A DNA stretch of 64,000 bases, from the NCBI RefSeq assembly GCF_036503815.1, contig NZ_AP027764.1, positions 1,054,001 through 1,118,000 on the forward strand, in the 5' to 3' direction. The notes below the pieces were generated by a model. It did no database searches and was not told where the DNA came from. It saw only the letters and a list, made by a program, of their open reading frames with translations. This document shows, in pieces, positions 55,320 to 64,000 of this stretch. A program made the translations under genes and the position numbers. How positions within the stretch are numbered: position 1 is the stretch's first letter; each line of letters begins with the position of its first letter. The stretch comes from Escherichia coli (GTDB taxonomy: Bacteria > Pseudomonadota > Gammaproteobacteria > Enterobacterales > Enterobacteriaceae).

Positions 55320-57977
55320 GTGACTTTCTTTGATTTCTGGGGAAAAACCCGACGTGGCGAGAAAGAGGGTGGCGACGATTATCACCTTCTTTGCTGGCAT
55401 TCGCTGGATGTAGCCGCGATAGGCTATTTAATGGTCAAAAACAACTGTTTCGGGCTGGCTGACTATTTTCGTCAATTAGGTTTCGCTGACACGGATCAGG
55501 CAGCACAATTTTTCGCCTGGTTGTTGTGCTGGCACGATACTGGAAAATTTGCCCGCTCATTTCAGCAACTTTACCTGCACCCACAACTCAAGGTTCCGGA
55601 AGGCGCAAGAAAGAATTACGAAAAGATCTCTCATTCAACGCTGGGTTACTGGTTGTGGCATCATTATTTAATTGAATGTGAAGAGTTGCTTCCTTCATCT
55701 TCACTCTCTTTGCGCAAACTTAAACGGGTAATAGATATGTGGATGCCCGTGACGACCGGGCATCATGGTCGGCCTCCTGACCGTATCGATGAACTGGACA
55801 ACTTTCTGCCTGAAGACAAAGCTGCCGCACGAGATTTTCTCCTTGAAATCAAGGTACTGTTTCCGCTCATCGAGATCCCTACATTCTGGGATGATGACGA
55901 GGGCGTTGAACTTATAAAACATCTTTCCTGGTATATATCTGCAACCGTCGTACTCGCAGACTGGACGGGATCGTCAACGCGGTTTTTTCCACGCGTCGCA
56001 CATGTAATGGATATTAAAGATTACTGGCAGAAGGCTTTAGCTCAGGCTCAAAACGCATTAACCGTCTTTCCTCCAAAAGCAGAAACCGCACCTTTCACTG
56101 GAATTAACACGCTGTTTCCTTTTATTGAGAACCCAACACCGTTACAGCAAAAGGTGCTGGATCTGGATATCAGCCAGCCAGGACCGCAGTTGTTTATTCT
56201 GGAAGATGTGACTGGCGCAGGTAAAACAGAAGCGGCGCTTATCCTGGCGCACAGGTTGATGTCTGCGGGGAAAGCACAGGGTTTGTTTTTTGGCCTGCCA
56301 ACAATGGCAACGGCTAATGCCATGTACGATAGGCTGGTCAAAACCTGGCTTGCTTTCTATTCGCCACAATCCCGCCCCAGCCTGGTGCTGGCACACAGCG
56401 CTCGTTCGCTAATGGATCGCTTTAACACATCGCTGTGGTCTGGTGATTTTGTGGGGTCAGAAGAACCGGATGAACAAGCGTTCAGTCAGGGATGTGCGGC
56501 TTGGTTTGCTGACAGTAACAAGAAGGCGTTGCTGGCTGAAATTGGCGTCGGCACGCTGGATCAGGCGATGATGGCGGTGATGCCGTTCAAACATAATAAT
56601 CTGCGGCTTCTGGGGCTGAGTAACAAAATCCTGCTAGCTGATGAGATCCACGCCTGTGACGCTTATATGTCGTGCATTCTTGAAGGGCTGATCGAGCGGC
56701 AGGCGCGTGGCGGAAACAGCGTTATTTTGCTTTCTGCTACGTTGTCTCAACAGCAGCGTGACAAACTCGTCGCCGCCTTTGCGCGTGGTGCAGAGGGCCA
56801 GCAAGAAGCTCCGTTGCTGGAAAAAGATGATTATCCCTGGCTGACGCATGTCACGAAATCCGATGTGCATTCGCACCGGGTAGCGACTCGCAAAGACGTT
56901 GAGCGCAGCGTGAGTGTGGGTTGGCTTCATAGCGAACAAGAGTGTATTGCGCGTATCGAATCGGCGGTAAGTCAGGGGAAATGCATCGCCTGGATTCGGA
57001 ATTCTGTCGATGACGCCATCCAGGTTCATCGTCAGCTGCTTGCCCGCGGCGTCATTCCTGCTTCCAGCCTTTCACTTTTTCATAGCCGCTTTGCTTTTAG
57101 CGATCGCCAGCGAATTGAAACGGAGACGCTGGCACGCTTTGGTAAAGAAGACTGTTCACAGCGTGCCGGAAAAGTCCTCATTTGTACTCAGGTCCTGGAG
57201 CAAAGCGTCGACTGCGACCTGGACGAAATGATTTCCGACCTTGCCCCTGTTGATTTGCTGATCCAGCGAGCAGGGCGATTACAGCGACATATCCGCGATA
57301 TTAATGGTCAGTTAAAGCGTGATGGTAAAGACGAGCGTCACCCTCCTGTATTGCTGATTCTGGCCCCCGTCTGGGACGACTCTCCGGGTGAAGAATGGTT
57401 TGGCAGTGCCATGCGTAACAGTGCATTTGTCTATCCCGATCATGGGCGAATCTGGCTGACGCAGCGTGTGCTGCGTGAACAAGGCGCGATTCAGATGCCA
57501 CACTCAGCCCGGCTTCTGATTGAATCAGTCTACGGTGAGGACGTGGTAATGCCGGAAGGGTTTGCCCGCAGCGAGCAGGAGCAAGTGGGCAAATATTACT
57601 GCGATCGTTCAATGGCTAATAAGTTTGTGCTGAACTTCAGGCCCGGCTATGCCGCCAATATCAACGATTACCTTCCGGAAAAACTGTCGACACGTCTGGC
57701 TGAGGAGTCTGTTTCCTTGTGGTTGGCTACCTGTATTGACGGTGTGGTGAAGCCTTATGCCACTGGCGCTCACGCATGGGAAATGAGCGTTGTCAGAGTG
57801 CGCCAAAGCTGGTGGAAAAAGCATCGGGATGAGTTTTCTTTACTAGAAGGGGATGAGTTCAGGCAGTGGTGCGTTGAACAGCGGCAAGATCCGGAGATGG
57901 CAAACGTGATTTTAGTCACCGATGATGAAAGTTGTGGGTATTCGGCTACGGAGGGATTGATTGGCAAGGTTGGTTGA
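55320..57977 (+). CDS. cas3: CRISPR-associated nuclease-helicase Cas3 (type I-E)
   Basis: 885-residue effector nuclease recruited by Cascade to degrade target DNA. The N-terminal HD nuclease has H27, the LLCWHDTGKF motif (His72-Asp73) and TGHHGRPPD. The SF2 helicase has Walker A DVTGAGKTEAAL (about residue 298), LADEIHACDAY (about 440), LLSATLSQQQ, and IQRAGRLQRH. The GTG start follows GAAGGAT. The sequence is clearly diverged from K-12 Cas3. First gene of the cas operon. Confidence 0.96.
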   Translation: MTFFDFWGKTRRGEKEGGDDYHLLCWHSLDVAAIGYLMVKNNCFGLADYFRQLGFADTDQAAQFFAWLLCWHDTGKFARSFQQLYLHPQLKVPEGARKNYEKISHSTLGYWLWHHYLIECEELLPSSSLSLRKLKRVIDMWMPVTTGHHGRPPDRIDELDNFLPEDKAAARDFLLEIKVLFPLIEIPTFWDDDEGVELIKHLSWYISATVVLADWTGSSTRFFPRVAHVMDIKDYWQKALAQAQNALTVFPPKAETAPFTGINTLFPFIENPTPLQQKVLDLDISQPGPQLFILEDVTGAGKTEAALILAHRLMSAGKAQGLFFGLPTMATANAMYDRLVKTWLAFYSPQSRPSLVLAHSARSLMDRFNTSLWSGDFVGSEEPDEQAFSQGCAAWFADSNKKALLAEIGVGTLDQAMMAVMPFKHNNLRLLGLSNKILLADEIHACDAYMSCILEGLIERQARGGNSVILLSATLSQQQRDKLVAAFARGAEGQQEAPLLEKDDYPWLTHVTKSDVHSHRVATRKDVERSVSVGWLHSEQECIARIESAVSQGKCIAWIRNSVDDAIQVHRQLLARGVIPASSLSLFHSRFAFSDRQRIETETLARFGKEDCSQRAGKVLICTQVLEQSVDCDLDEMISDLAPVDLLIQRAGRLQRHIRDINGQLKRDGKDERHPPVLLILAPVWDDSPGEEWFGSAMRNSAFVYPDHGRIWLTQRVLREQGAIQMPHSARLLIESVYGEDVVMPEGFARSEQEQVGKYYCDRSMANKFVLNFRPGYAANINDYLPEKLSTRLAEESVSLWLATCIDGVVKPYATGAHAWEMSVVRVRQSWWKKHRDEFSLLEGDEFRQWCVEQRQDPEMANVILVTDDESCGYSATEGLIGKVG

Positions 57978-58074
57978 GATGCCTGCGACAGGATTCTCTG
58001 AATAGTTGATACACAAAAAAGGATGGAAGGATGGATAACCGACCTGGGATGGTTTTTTTTACGAGAGGATGCGT

Positions 58075-59636
58075 ATGAACTCGTTTTCACTTCTGACAAC
58101 CCCGTGGTTGCCCGTTCGTTATAAAGACGGAACGACAGGCAAACTGGCGCCAGTCGATCTGGCGGATGAAAATGTTGTCGATATCGCTGCGCCGCGGGCA
58201 GATCTCCAGGGGGCGGCATGGCAGTTTTTGCTGGGACTACTACAAACCAGCTTCGGCCCAAAAATCACGGTCGTTGGGATGATATCTGGGAAGACGGGCT
58301 GGAGGTTGAAAAGCTACGGGAAGCATTGCTGTCTTTAGAACACGCTTTCCAGTTTGGCCCAGATTCCCCTTCATTTATGCAGGATTTCGAGGCGCTTACG
58401 GGAGATAAAGTTCCGGTAGCTTCATTACTGCCTGAAATTCCCGGCTCTCAAACGACGAAGTTTAATAAAGACCACTTTATCAAGCGTGGTGTAACGGAAC
58501 ACCTGTGCCCCCATTGCTTAGCATTGGCCTTGTTCTCTTTACAGTTGAATGCACCAGCGGGCGGCAAAGGCTATCGCACCGGTTTGCGCGGCGGTGGGCC
58601 GATGACGACGCTGATTGAATTGCAGGAATATCAGGGCAATCAACAAACACCCTTGTGGCGCAAACTGTGGCTCAACGTGATGCCGCAGGATGAATCTGAC
58701 TTACCGATACCCAAAAAATTTGACGATCTGGTTTTCCCCTGGCTTGGCCCGACGCGTACCAGTGAACTGACCGGTGCGGTGGTAACTGATGATCAGGTCA
58801 ACAAACTCCAGGCGTACTGGGGAATGCCTCGGCGCATACGTGTTGATTTTAATACCACGACAGTCGGCAACTGCGATATTTGCGGTGAGCAGAGCGACGC
58901 GCTCCTGAGCCTGATGACGACCAAAAATTACGGTGCGAATTATGCCATGTGGCAGCATCCCTTAACGCCCTACCGTGTACCACTTAAAGAGGGCGGCGAG
59001 CTTTACTCGGTCAAGCCACAACCGGGCGGTTTAATCTGGCGCGACTGGTTAGGTCTTATCGAAACGGGTAAGTCAGAAAACAATACGGAATTTCCCGCGC
59101 TGGTGGTGAAACTCTTTAATGCCAGCAGTCTGAAACAGGCAAAAGTGGGCCTGTGGGGATTTGGCTATGATTTCGACAACATGAAAGCGCGCTGTTGGTA
59201 CGAACACCATTTCCCGCTACTGCTCAATAAAAAAGAAGGCCAGATACCAAAGCTGCGGCTGGCTGCGCAAACGGCTTCACGGATTCTAAGTCTGTTACGG
59301 AGTGCATTGAAAGAAGCATGGTTCTCCGATCCAAAAGGTGCACGGGGTGATTTCAGTTTTGTGGATATCGACTTCTGGAACAAAACTCAGCATCGCTTCC
59401 TGAGGTTAGTGCGTCAAATTGAAGAAGGTCAGGAGCCGGATGAATTACTCAGCAAATGGCAAAAGGAAATGTGGTTATTCGCGCGTCAGGATTTTGACGA
59501 GCGGGTATTCACTAATCCTTATGAGCCCGTTGATTTGAAACGCGTCATGACCGCGCGCAAGAAATATTTTACAACATCGGCGGAGAAGCAAAGTGCTAAA
59601 GCCGCCAGGGAGAAAAAGCAGGAGGCTGCTGAATGA
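58075..59636 (+). pseudogene. casA: Cascade large subunit CasA (Cse1), interrupted by a frameshift
   Basis: CasA recognises the PAM and recruits Cas3. The start MNSFSLLTTPWLPVRYKDG (ATG at 58075, GAGAGG eight bases upstream) runs in one frame to a stop at 58338. The rest, from PKNHGRWDDIWEDG onward, continues in the -1 frame to 59636. Adding one A to the A5 tract at 58260-58264 restores a continuous protein of about 520 residues. The tract also forms CCCAAAA in the slippery X-XXY-YYZ phase (58257-58263). Mutation, sequence error and recoding are all possible. The remainder keeps the zinc-type CPHC and CDIC pairs. Confidence 0.88.
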
Positions 59637-60169
59637 GTATTGTAAAAGAGGAGCACAAAGCCACGCTGCGCAAATGGCACGAGGAATTGCAGGAAAAACG
59701 CGGCAATCGTGCCAGTCTGCGGCGTAGTACGACGGTTAATGATGTTTGTTTGTCAGAAGGGTTTCGTTCTCTGCTAATGCAGACCCACACGTTGTGGAAA
59801 GTTGAAGCGCAAGAGTGGCGTTTTACCGCACTGGCACTGGTCGCTGCAGTTAGCGCCAATGTAAAAGCCATTGATGAACGGCAGCCTTTTGCCGCGCAGC
59901 TGGCGGCAGTAATGTCAGAAGGGCGGTTTTCGCGCCTGTCGGCAGTAAAAACGCCGGATGATTTACTGCGCCAGTTACGTCGCGCGGTCAAATTATTAAA
60001 CGGTTCCGTCAATCTTATCTCTTTGGCAGACGATATTTTCCGCTGGTGCCAGGAGAGTGACGACCTGCTCAACCATCACCGCCGTCAGCAGCGGCCAACA
60101 GAATTTATCCGTATCCGCTGGGCGCTGGAATATTACCAGGCTGGCGACGCCGATAACGAACAAAATTAA
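59633..60169 (+). CDS. casB: Cascade small subunit CasB (Cse2)
   Basis: 178-residue all-helical small subunit, present twice in Cascade, that stabilises the R-loop. Family features: an N-terminal helix rich in charge (HKATLRKWHEELQEKRGNRASLRR), a central LALVAAVSANVKA and a C-terminal RWALEYYQAG. Overlaps the casA stop by ATGA. Confidence 0.93.
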   Translation: MSIVKEEHKATLRKWHEELQEKRGNRASLRRSTTVNDVCLSEGFRSLLMQTHTLWKVEAQEWRFTALALVAAVSANVKAIDERQPFAAQLAAVMSEGRFSRLSAVKTPDDLLRQLRRAVKLLNGSVNLISLADDIFRWCQESDDLLNHHRRQQRPTEFIRIRWALEYYQAGDADNEQN

Positions 60170-60183
60170 TAAAGGACTATCTC

Positions 60184-61239
60184 ATGACGACATTTATTCA
60201 GCTCCATTTGTTAACCGCTTACCCTGCAGCCAACCTTAACCGTGATGACACCGGTGCGCCGAAAACCGTGGTGCTGGGTGGAGCAACGCGTCTGCGCGTT
60301 TCCTCGCAAAGTCTGAAACGTGCGTGGCGCACTTCTGCACTTTTTGAACAGTCGCTGGCGGGCCATATTGGTATTCGTAGTGGGCGTATCGCGCGCGAGG
60401 CAGCAACTATCATGATTGAGAAAGGAATCGAAGAAAAAAAAGCCATCGAATGGGCGGCAGATATTGCCGATTATCTTGGTAAAGCCAAAAAAGACAAAAA
60501 ACCAAAAGATCCGCTCACTAACGCTGAAACTGAACAGCTCGTCCATATCAGCCCGGCAGAATTTGACGCCGTAAAAGCGCTGGCCCATCAACTGGCAGAA
60601 GAAAAGCGCGCGCCAAAAGAGGACGATCTCGCTTTGTTACGTAAAGACCGCATGGCGGTAGATATCGCCATGTTTGGTCGTATGCTGGCGAATAAACCTG
60701 AGTTTAATGTTGAAGCCGCCTGTCAGGTCGCGCACGCGTTTGGTGTCAGTGAAACGATTGTCGAAGATGATTTTTTCACCGCCGTTGATGATTTGCGCCA
60801 GGCCTCTGAAGATGCTGGTGCAGGGCATCTTGGTGAAACTGGATTTGGTTCTGCGCTGTTCTACACCTATATCTGCATTGATAAAGATCTGCTGGTCGAA
60901 AACCTCGGCGGTGACGAAGCGTTGGCTAATCAGACTATACGCGCCTTTACGGAAGCCGCGCTTAAAGTCTCCCCAACCGGCAAACAGAACAGCTTTGCCA
61001 GCCGTGCCTACGCCTCCTGGGCGCTGGCAGAAAAAGGCACCGAACAACCGCGTTCTCTGGCGGCGGCTTTCTATGAACCCATTAATGGCACACGTCAGTT
61101 AGATGTGGCGGTGCAGCGTATTACAACGCTTCGCGAAAACATGAATACGGTTTACGAACAGAAGACCGAATGCGCAAGTTTTGACGTGATGAACAAACAG
61201 GGAAGCATGAAGGACGTGCTGGACTTTATCTGCGCGTAA
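60184..61239 (+). CDS. casC: Cascade backbone subunit CasC (Cas7e)
   Basis: 351-residue RAMP-fold protein; six copies bind the crRNA along the spacer. The start TTFIQLHLLTAYPAANLNRDDTGAPKT, the SSQSLKRAWRTS motif and LGETGFGSALFYTYI are typical of Cas7e. A Lys-rich segment (KAKKDKKPKDP) lies in the variable thumb region. RBS AAAGGAC. 14 bases after casB. Confidence 0.95.
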   Translation: MTTFIQLHLLTAYPAANLNRDDTGAPKTVVLGGATRLRVSSQSLKRAWRTSALFEQSLAGHIGIRSGRIAREAATIMIEKGIEEKKAIEWAADIADYLGKAKKDKKPKDPLTNAETEQLVHISPAEFDAVKALAHQLAEEKRAPKEDDLALLRKDRMAVDIAMFGRMLANKPEFNVEAACQVAHAFGVSETIVEDDFFTAVDDLRQASEDAGAGHLGETGFGSALFYTYICIDKDLLVENLGGDEALANQTIRAFTEAALKVSPTGKQNSFASRAYASWALAEKGTEQPRSLAAAFYEPINGTRQLDVAVQRITTLRENMNTVYEQKTECASFDVMNKQGSMKDVLDFICA

Positions 61240-61249
61240 GGGGCGGCTT

Positions 61250-61996
61250 ATGAGCCAATATCTGATTTTTCAGCTTCATGGGCCAATGGCATCCTGGGGC
61301 GTTGATGCACCCGGTGAGGTGCGTCATACCCATGAACTGCCTTCGCGTTCAGCATTGCTGGGGCTGCTGGCTGCCGGGGTAGGGATACGGCGTGATGACA
61401 CCGAATGCTTAAACGCGTTTAATCGCCACTATTCACTGGTGGTTTGCGCCAGCCGTAACCCGCGCTGGGCACGGGATTATCACACGGTCCAGATGCCAAA
61501 AGAGGTGCGTAAAGCGCGTTATTTCAGCCGTCGCGAAGAGTTGAGCGACCCTGATCTTCTAAGCGCGATTATCTCCCGGCGCGACTACTACACCGATGCC
61601 TGGTGGATGGTGGCCGTGGCAACAACAGCTGATGCGCCTTACAGCCTCGAACAGTTGCAGGAAGGTTTACGCCATCCGGTTTTTCCGCTTTATCTGGGGC
61701 GAAAAAGCCATCCGCTGGCATTACCCCTTGCGCCGTTACTGCTTGAAGGTAACGCGTCTGATGCCTTACGTAACGCATACCAACAGTATCAGGATCGTTT
61801 CCACGAACTGAAAGTCTCACTCCCGAAACTTCAGGATGAATGCTGGTGGGAAGGGGAGCACGATGGCCTGGTCTCGAGCAAAATATTACGCCGCCGGGAT
61901 GTTCCTTTAAATCGTCAGCAGTGGCTGTTTGGGGAACGCACCGTCAATCAGGGGCCGTGGCTCAGCAAGGAGGAACCATGTACCTCTCAAGAATAA
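61250..61996 (+). CDS. casD: Cascade subunit CasD (Cas5e)
   Basis: 248-residue RAMP protein that binds the 5' handle of the crRNA. The N-terminal YLIFQLHGPMASWGVDAPGEVRHTHELPSRSALLGLLAAGVG spans the ferredoxin-like fold with the SRSALLGLLAA helix typical of Cas5. Overlaps the start of casE by 19 bases. Confidence 0.95.
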   Translation: MSQYLIFQLHGPMASWGVDAPGEVRHTHELPSRSALLGLLAAGVGIRRDDTECLNAFNRHYSLVVCASRNPRWARDYHTVQMPKEVRKARYFSRREELSDPDLLSAIISRRDYYTDAWWMVAVATTADAPYSLEQLQEGLRHPVFPLYLGRKSHPLALPLAPLLLEGNASDALRNAYQQYQDRFHELKVSLPKLQDECWWEGEHDGLVSSKILRRRDVPLNRQQWLFGERTVNQGPWLSKEEPCTSQE

Positions 61997-62628
61997 CCTT
62001 ACATACCGGCCAGCTTTCGCCTGCGCAGTTACTGCATCTGGTGGATCGCGGTGAATATGTGATGCATCAGTGGCTGTGGGATCTTTTTCCTGGCGGCAAA
62101 GAAAGGCAATTTCTTTATCGTCGGGAAGAACTCCAGGGCGCGTTTCGCTTTTTTGTCCTGTCGCAGGAACGCCCGGCGGAAAGTGAAATGTTCACCATCG
62201 AATGCCGGTCATTTGCGCCGGAGCTGCGTACCGGACAATCCCTTTGTTTCAACCTGCGGGCGAATCCAACAGTCTGTAAAGCGGGTAAGCGCCACGATCT
62301 GCTGATGGAGGCGAAACGGCAGGTGAGGGGGCAGGCGGAAGGAAGTGATGTCTGGTTGCATCAACAACAGGCGGCGCTGGGCTGGCTGGCTGCGCAGGGA
62401 GAGAGAAGTGGTTTTACACTGCTGGATACCTCGGTCGATGCCTACCGACAACAGCAACTGCGGCGGGAAAACTCCCGGCAACTGATCCAGTTCAGTAGCG
62501 TGGATTATACGGGGATGCTGACGGTCACCGAGCCAGGGTTATTTCTGCAACGTCTCAGCCTGGGGTATGGCAAAAGCCGGGCGTTCGGCTGCGGTCTGAT
62601 GCTGATCAAACCCGGAGCAGAGGCGTGA
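61978..62628 (+). CDS. casE: crRNA endonuclease CasE (Cas6e)
   Basis: 216-residue endoribonuclease that cuts the pre-crRNA at each repeat and stays bound to the 3' hairpin. The likely catalytic histidine is in YVMHQWLWDLFPGG. The Gly-rich C-terminal loop of Cas6 is GYGKSRAFGCGLMLI. The ATG at 61978 follows AAGGAGG; the longer open frame upstream lies inside casD. Confidence 0.95.
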   Translation: MYLSRITLHTGQLSPAQLLHLVDRGEYVMHQWLWDLFPGGKERQFLYRREELQGAFRFFVLSQERPAESEMFTIECRSFAPELRTGQSLCFNLRANPTVCKAGKRHDLLMEAKRQVRGQAEGSDVWLHQQQAALGWLAAQGERSGFTLLDTSVDAYRQQQLRRENSRQLIQFSSVDYTGMLTVTEPGLFLQRLSLGYGKSRAFGCGLMLIKPGAEA

Positions 62629-63548
62629 CGTTTGTACCACTGAGTCCGATCCCATTAAAAGATCGCACCTCCATGATCTTCCTCCAGTACGGTCAGATCG
62701 ACGTACTGGATGGCGCTTTCGTGCTGATCGACAAAACAGGGATCCGCACGCATATTCCGGTGGGATCGGTCGCTTGCATAATGCTCGAACCAGGAACGAG
62801 AGTTTCCCACGCGGCGGTGCATCTGGCCGCCACGGTGGGGACACTGCTGGTCTGGGTCGGTGAAGCAGGCGTTCGCGTTTACTCCTCCGGACAACCCGGA
62901 GGGGCGCGGGCAGATAAATTACTCTACCAGGCAAAGCTGGCTTTAACGGAAGATCTACGGTTGAAGGTGGTGCGCAAAATGTATGAATTACGTTTTCGTG
63001 AACCACCGCCAGCTCGCCGTTCAGTGGAGCAGCTACGGGGAATTGAGGGAGCCCGAGTACGCCAGACCTATGCATTACTGGCGAAGCAATATGGTGTGAA
63101 ATGGAATGGTCGCAACTACGATCCTAAAGACTGGGAAAAAGGCGATGTTGTGAATCGCTGCATCAGTGCTGCCACATCATGCCTGTACGGTATATCTGAA
63201 GCGGCGGTATTAGCCGCGGGATATGCGCCCGCTATTGGATTTATCCATAGTGGCAAACCGCTTTCATTTGTTTATGACATAGCCGATATCATTAAATTTG
63301 ATTTGGTTGTGCCAAAGGCATTTGAAATAGCGGCGAGGCAACCCGCAGAACCAGATAAAGAAGTCAGGTTGGCCTGTCGCGATATTTTCCGTAGCACTAA
63401 GTTAACGGGCAAATTAATCCCGTTAATTGAGGAAGTCCTTGCCGCCGGTGAAATTGAACCACCACAACCCGCGCCGGATATGTTACCGCCAGCTATCCCG
63501 GAACCTGAAACGCTGGGTGATAGTGGTCACCGGGGGCGCAGCGGATGA
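62625..63548 (+). CDS. cas1: CRISPR adaptation integrase Cas1
   Basis: 307-residue metal-dependent integrase that, with Cas2, inserts new spacers. The predicted catalytic residues are the glutamate in RGIEGARVRQTY and the histidine and aspartates in GFIHSGKPLSFVYDIADIIKFD. The GTG start overlaps the casE stop (GTGA). No disruption seen. Confidence 0.96.
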   Translation: MTFVPLSPIPLKDRTSMIFLQYGQIDVLDGAFVLIDKTGIRTHIPVGSVACIMLEPGTRVSHAAVHLAATVGTLLVWVGEAGVRVYSSGQPGGARADKLLYQAKLALTEDLRLKVVRKMYELRFREPPPARRSVEQLRGIEGARVRQTYALLAKQYGVKWNGRNYDPKDWEKGDVVNRCISAATSCLYGISEAAVLAAGYAPAIGFIHSGKPLSFVYDIADIIKFDLVVPKAFEIAARQPAEPDKEVRLACRDIFRSTKLTGKLIPLIEEVLAAGEIEPPQPAPDMLPPAIPEPETLGDSGHRGRSG

Positions 63549-63838
63549 GCATGGTCGTGGTTGTTACAGAAAATGTCCCGCCGCGCTTACGTGGACGGCT
63601 CGCGATCTGGCTACTGGAAGTGCGTGCTGGTGTTTATGTTGGTGATACATCCAAACGTATTCGGGAGATGATCTGGCAGCAAATCTCCCAACTGGCAGGT
63701 TGCGGAAATGTGGTCATGGCCTGGGCGACCAATACCGAGTCGGGTTTTGAATTTCAGACCTGGGGTGAAAACAGACGTATTCCGGTGGATTTGGATGGGT
63801 TACGGTTGGTTTCGTTTCTTCCTGTTGAGAATCAATAA
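63545..63838 (+). CDS. cas2: CRISPR adaptation protein Cas2
   Basis: 97-residue ferredoxin-fold protein that dimerises between two Cas1 dimers. The start SMVVVVTENVPPRLRGRLAIWLLEVRAGVYVG matches the I-E Cas2 type. Overlaps the cas1 stop (ATGA). Last cas gene; the CRISPR leader follows. Confidence 0.95.
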   Translation: MSMVVVVTENVPPRLRGRLAIWLLEVRAGVYVGDTSKRIREMIWQQISQLAGCGNVVMAWATNTESGFEFQTWGENRRIPVDLDGLRLVSFLPVENQ

Positions 63839-63934
63839 GTTACCCGTTCTTTAAAAATAAGGAAATGTTTGAATTTAGTTGGTAGATTGTTGATGTGGAA
63901 TAAAATTGTTTAAAAACAGATACGTATGCTTAGT
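63839..63934 (+). promoter_or_regulatory. Leader of the cas-linked CRISPR array
   Basis: 96-bp AT-rich leader between cas2 and the first repeat. GTTGGTAGATTGT at 63878-63890 lies exactly 44 bases before the first repeat, as in the decayed array at 36.8 kb. IHF and integrase-anchoring sequences are known to be in this part of I-E leaders. Confidence 0.85.
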
Positions 63935-64000
63935 GTGTTCCCCGCGCCAGCGGGGATAAACCGTCCTGGCGACGATGGCGTATCAGGACTACTCCGTGTT
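63935..64000 (+). CRISPR. Type I-E CRISPR array (start only)
   Basis: First repeat at 63935-63963 (29 bp, GTGTTCCCCGCGCCAGCGGG then GATAAACCG), first spacer at 63964-63995 (32 bp) and the first five bases (GTGTT) of the second repeat at the window end. The hairpin CCCCGC/GCGGGG is intact. The array continues beyond the window; length unknown. The leader-proximal spacer is the most recently acquired. Confidence 0.95.

Overview
The window is chromosomal DNA of Escherichia coli or a very close Escherichia. Gene content and order match the E. coli rlmM-fuc-sda-csrB-gud-barA-relA-pyrG-eno-ygc-cysJIH-cas neighbourhood, and many predicted proteins look nearly identical to the K-12 versions as I remember them (from memory, not from a search). 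The region is mostly core genome. Accessory features are a LemA/TPM-domain operon after eno, the absence of mazEF between relA and mazG, a hok/sok locus with an IS186 insertion, and a type I-E CRISPR-Cas locus of the non-K-12 sequence type.

Layout. 1-500: 3' part of rlmM. 0.5-8.8 kb: L-fucose regulon (fucPIKUR on the minus strand, fucAO divergent). 8.8-12.4 kb: xni, then sdaB and sdaC for L-serine use. 13-15.9 kb: ppnN, queF, syd. 16.1-16.5 kb: the CsrA-sequestering RNA CsrB with its UvrY site. 16.5-18.1 kb: yqcC-truC-yqcA. 18.5-22.6 kb: glucarate operon gudP-gudX-gudD. 22.6-25.4 kb: barA, the sensor kinase that drives csrB through UvrY. 25.5-33.2 kb: rlmD, relA, mazG, pyrG, eno. 33.2-35.7 kb: lemA and two tandem TPM-domain genes. 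35.8-36.5 kb: queE. 36.8-37.5 kb: a decayed CRISPR array with a recognisable leader.

37.5-48.2 kb is a poorly characterised cluster: sugar kinase ygcE, transporters yqcE and ygcS, dehydrogenase ygcW, FAD oxidase ygcU, electron-transfer flavoprotein ygcR/ygcQ, GlpP-type antiterminator ygcP, ferredoxin-like ygcO and FixC-like ygcN. The parts suggest oxidation of a phosphorylated substrate with electrons passed through an ETF to quinone. Its central divergent promoter region has one near-perfect CRP site, and each of the two leaders contains a strong intrinsic terminator with related arms. Because the cluster also encodes a GlpP-family antiterminator, I propose that YgcP controls both leaders. 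This is the most interesting candidate for an undescribed regulatory system in the window.

48.3-53.3 kb: queD and the sulfite/PAPS reductase operon cysJIH. 53.4-55.1 kb: hokX/sokX, with IS186 inserted exactly in the hairpin 3' of hok. 55.3-63.8 kb: cas3-casABCDE-cas1-cas2. casA is interrupted by a one-base frameshift in an A-run that also forms an in-frame CCCAAAA heptamer, so interference may be lost while the adaptation genes are intact. The window ends in the leader, first repeat and first spacer of the cas-linked CRISPR array.
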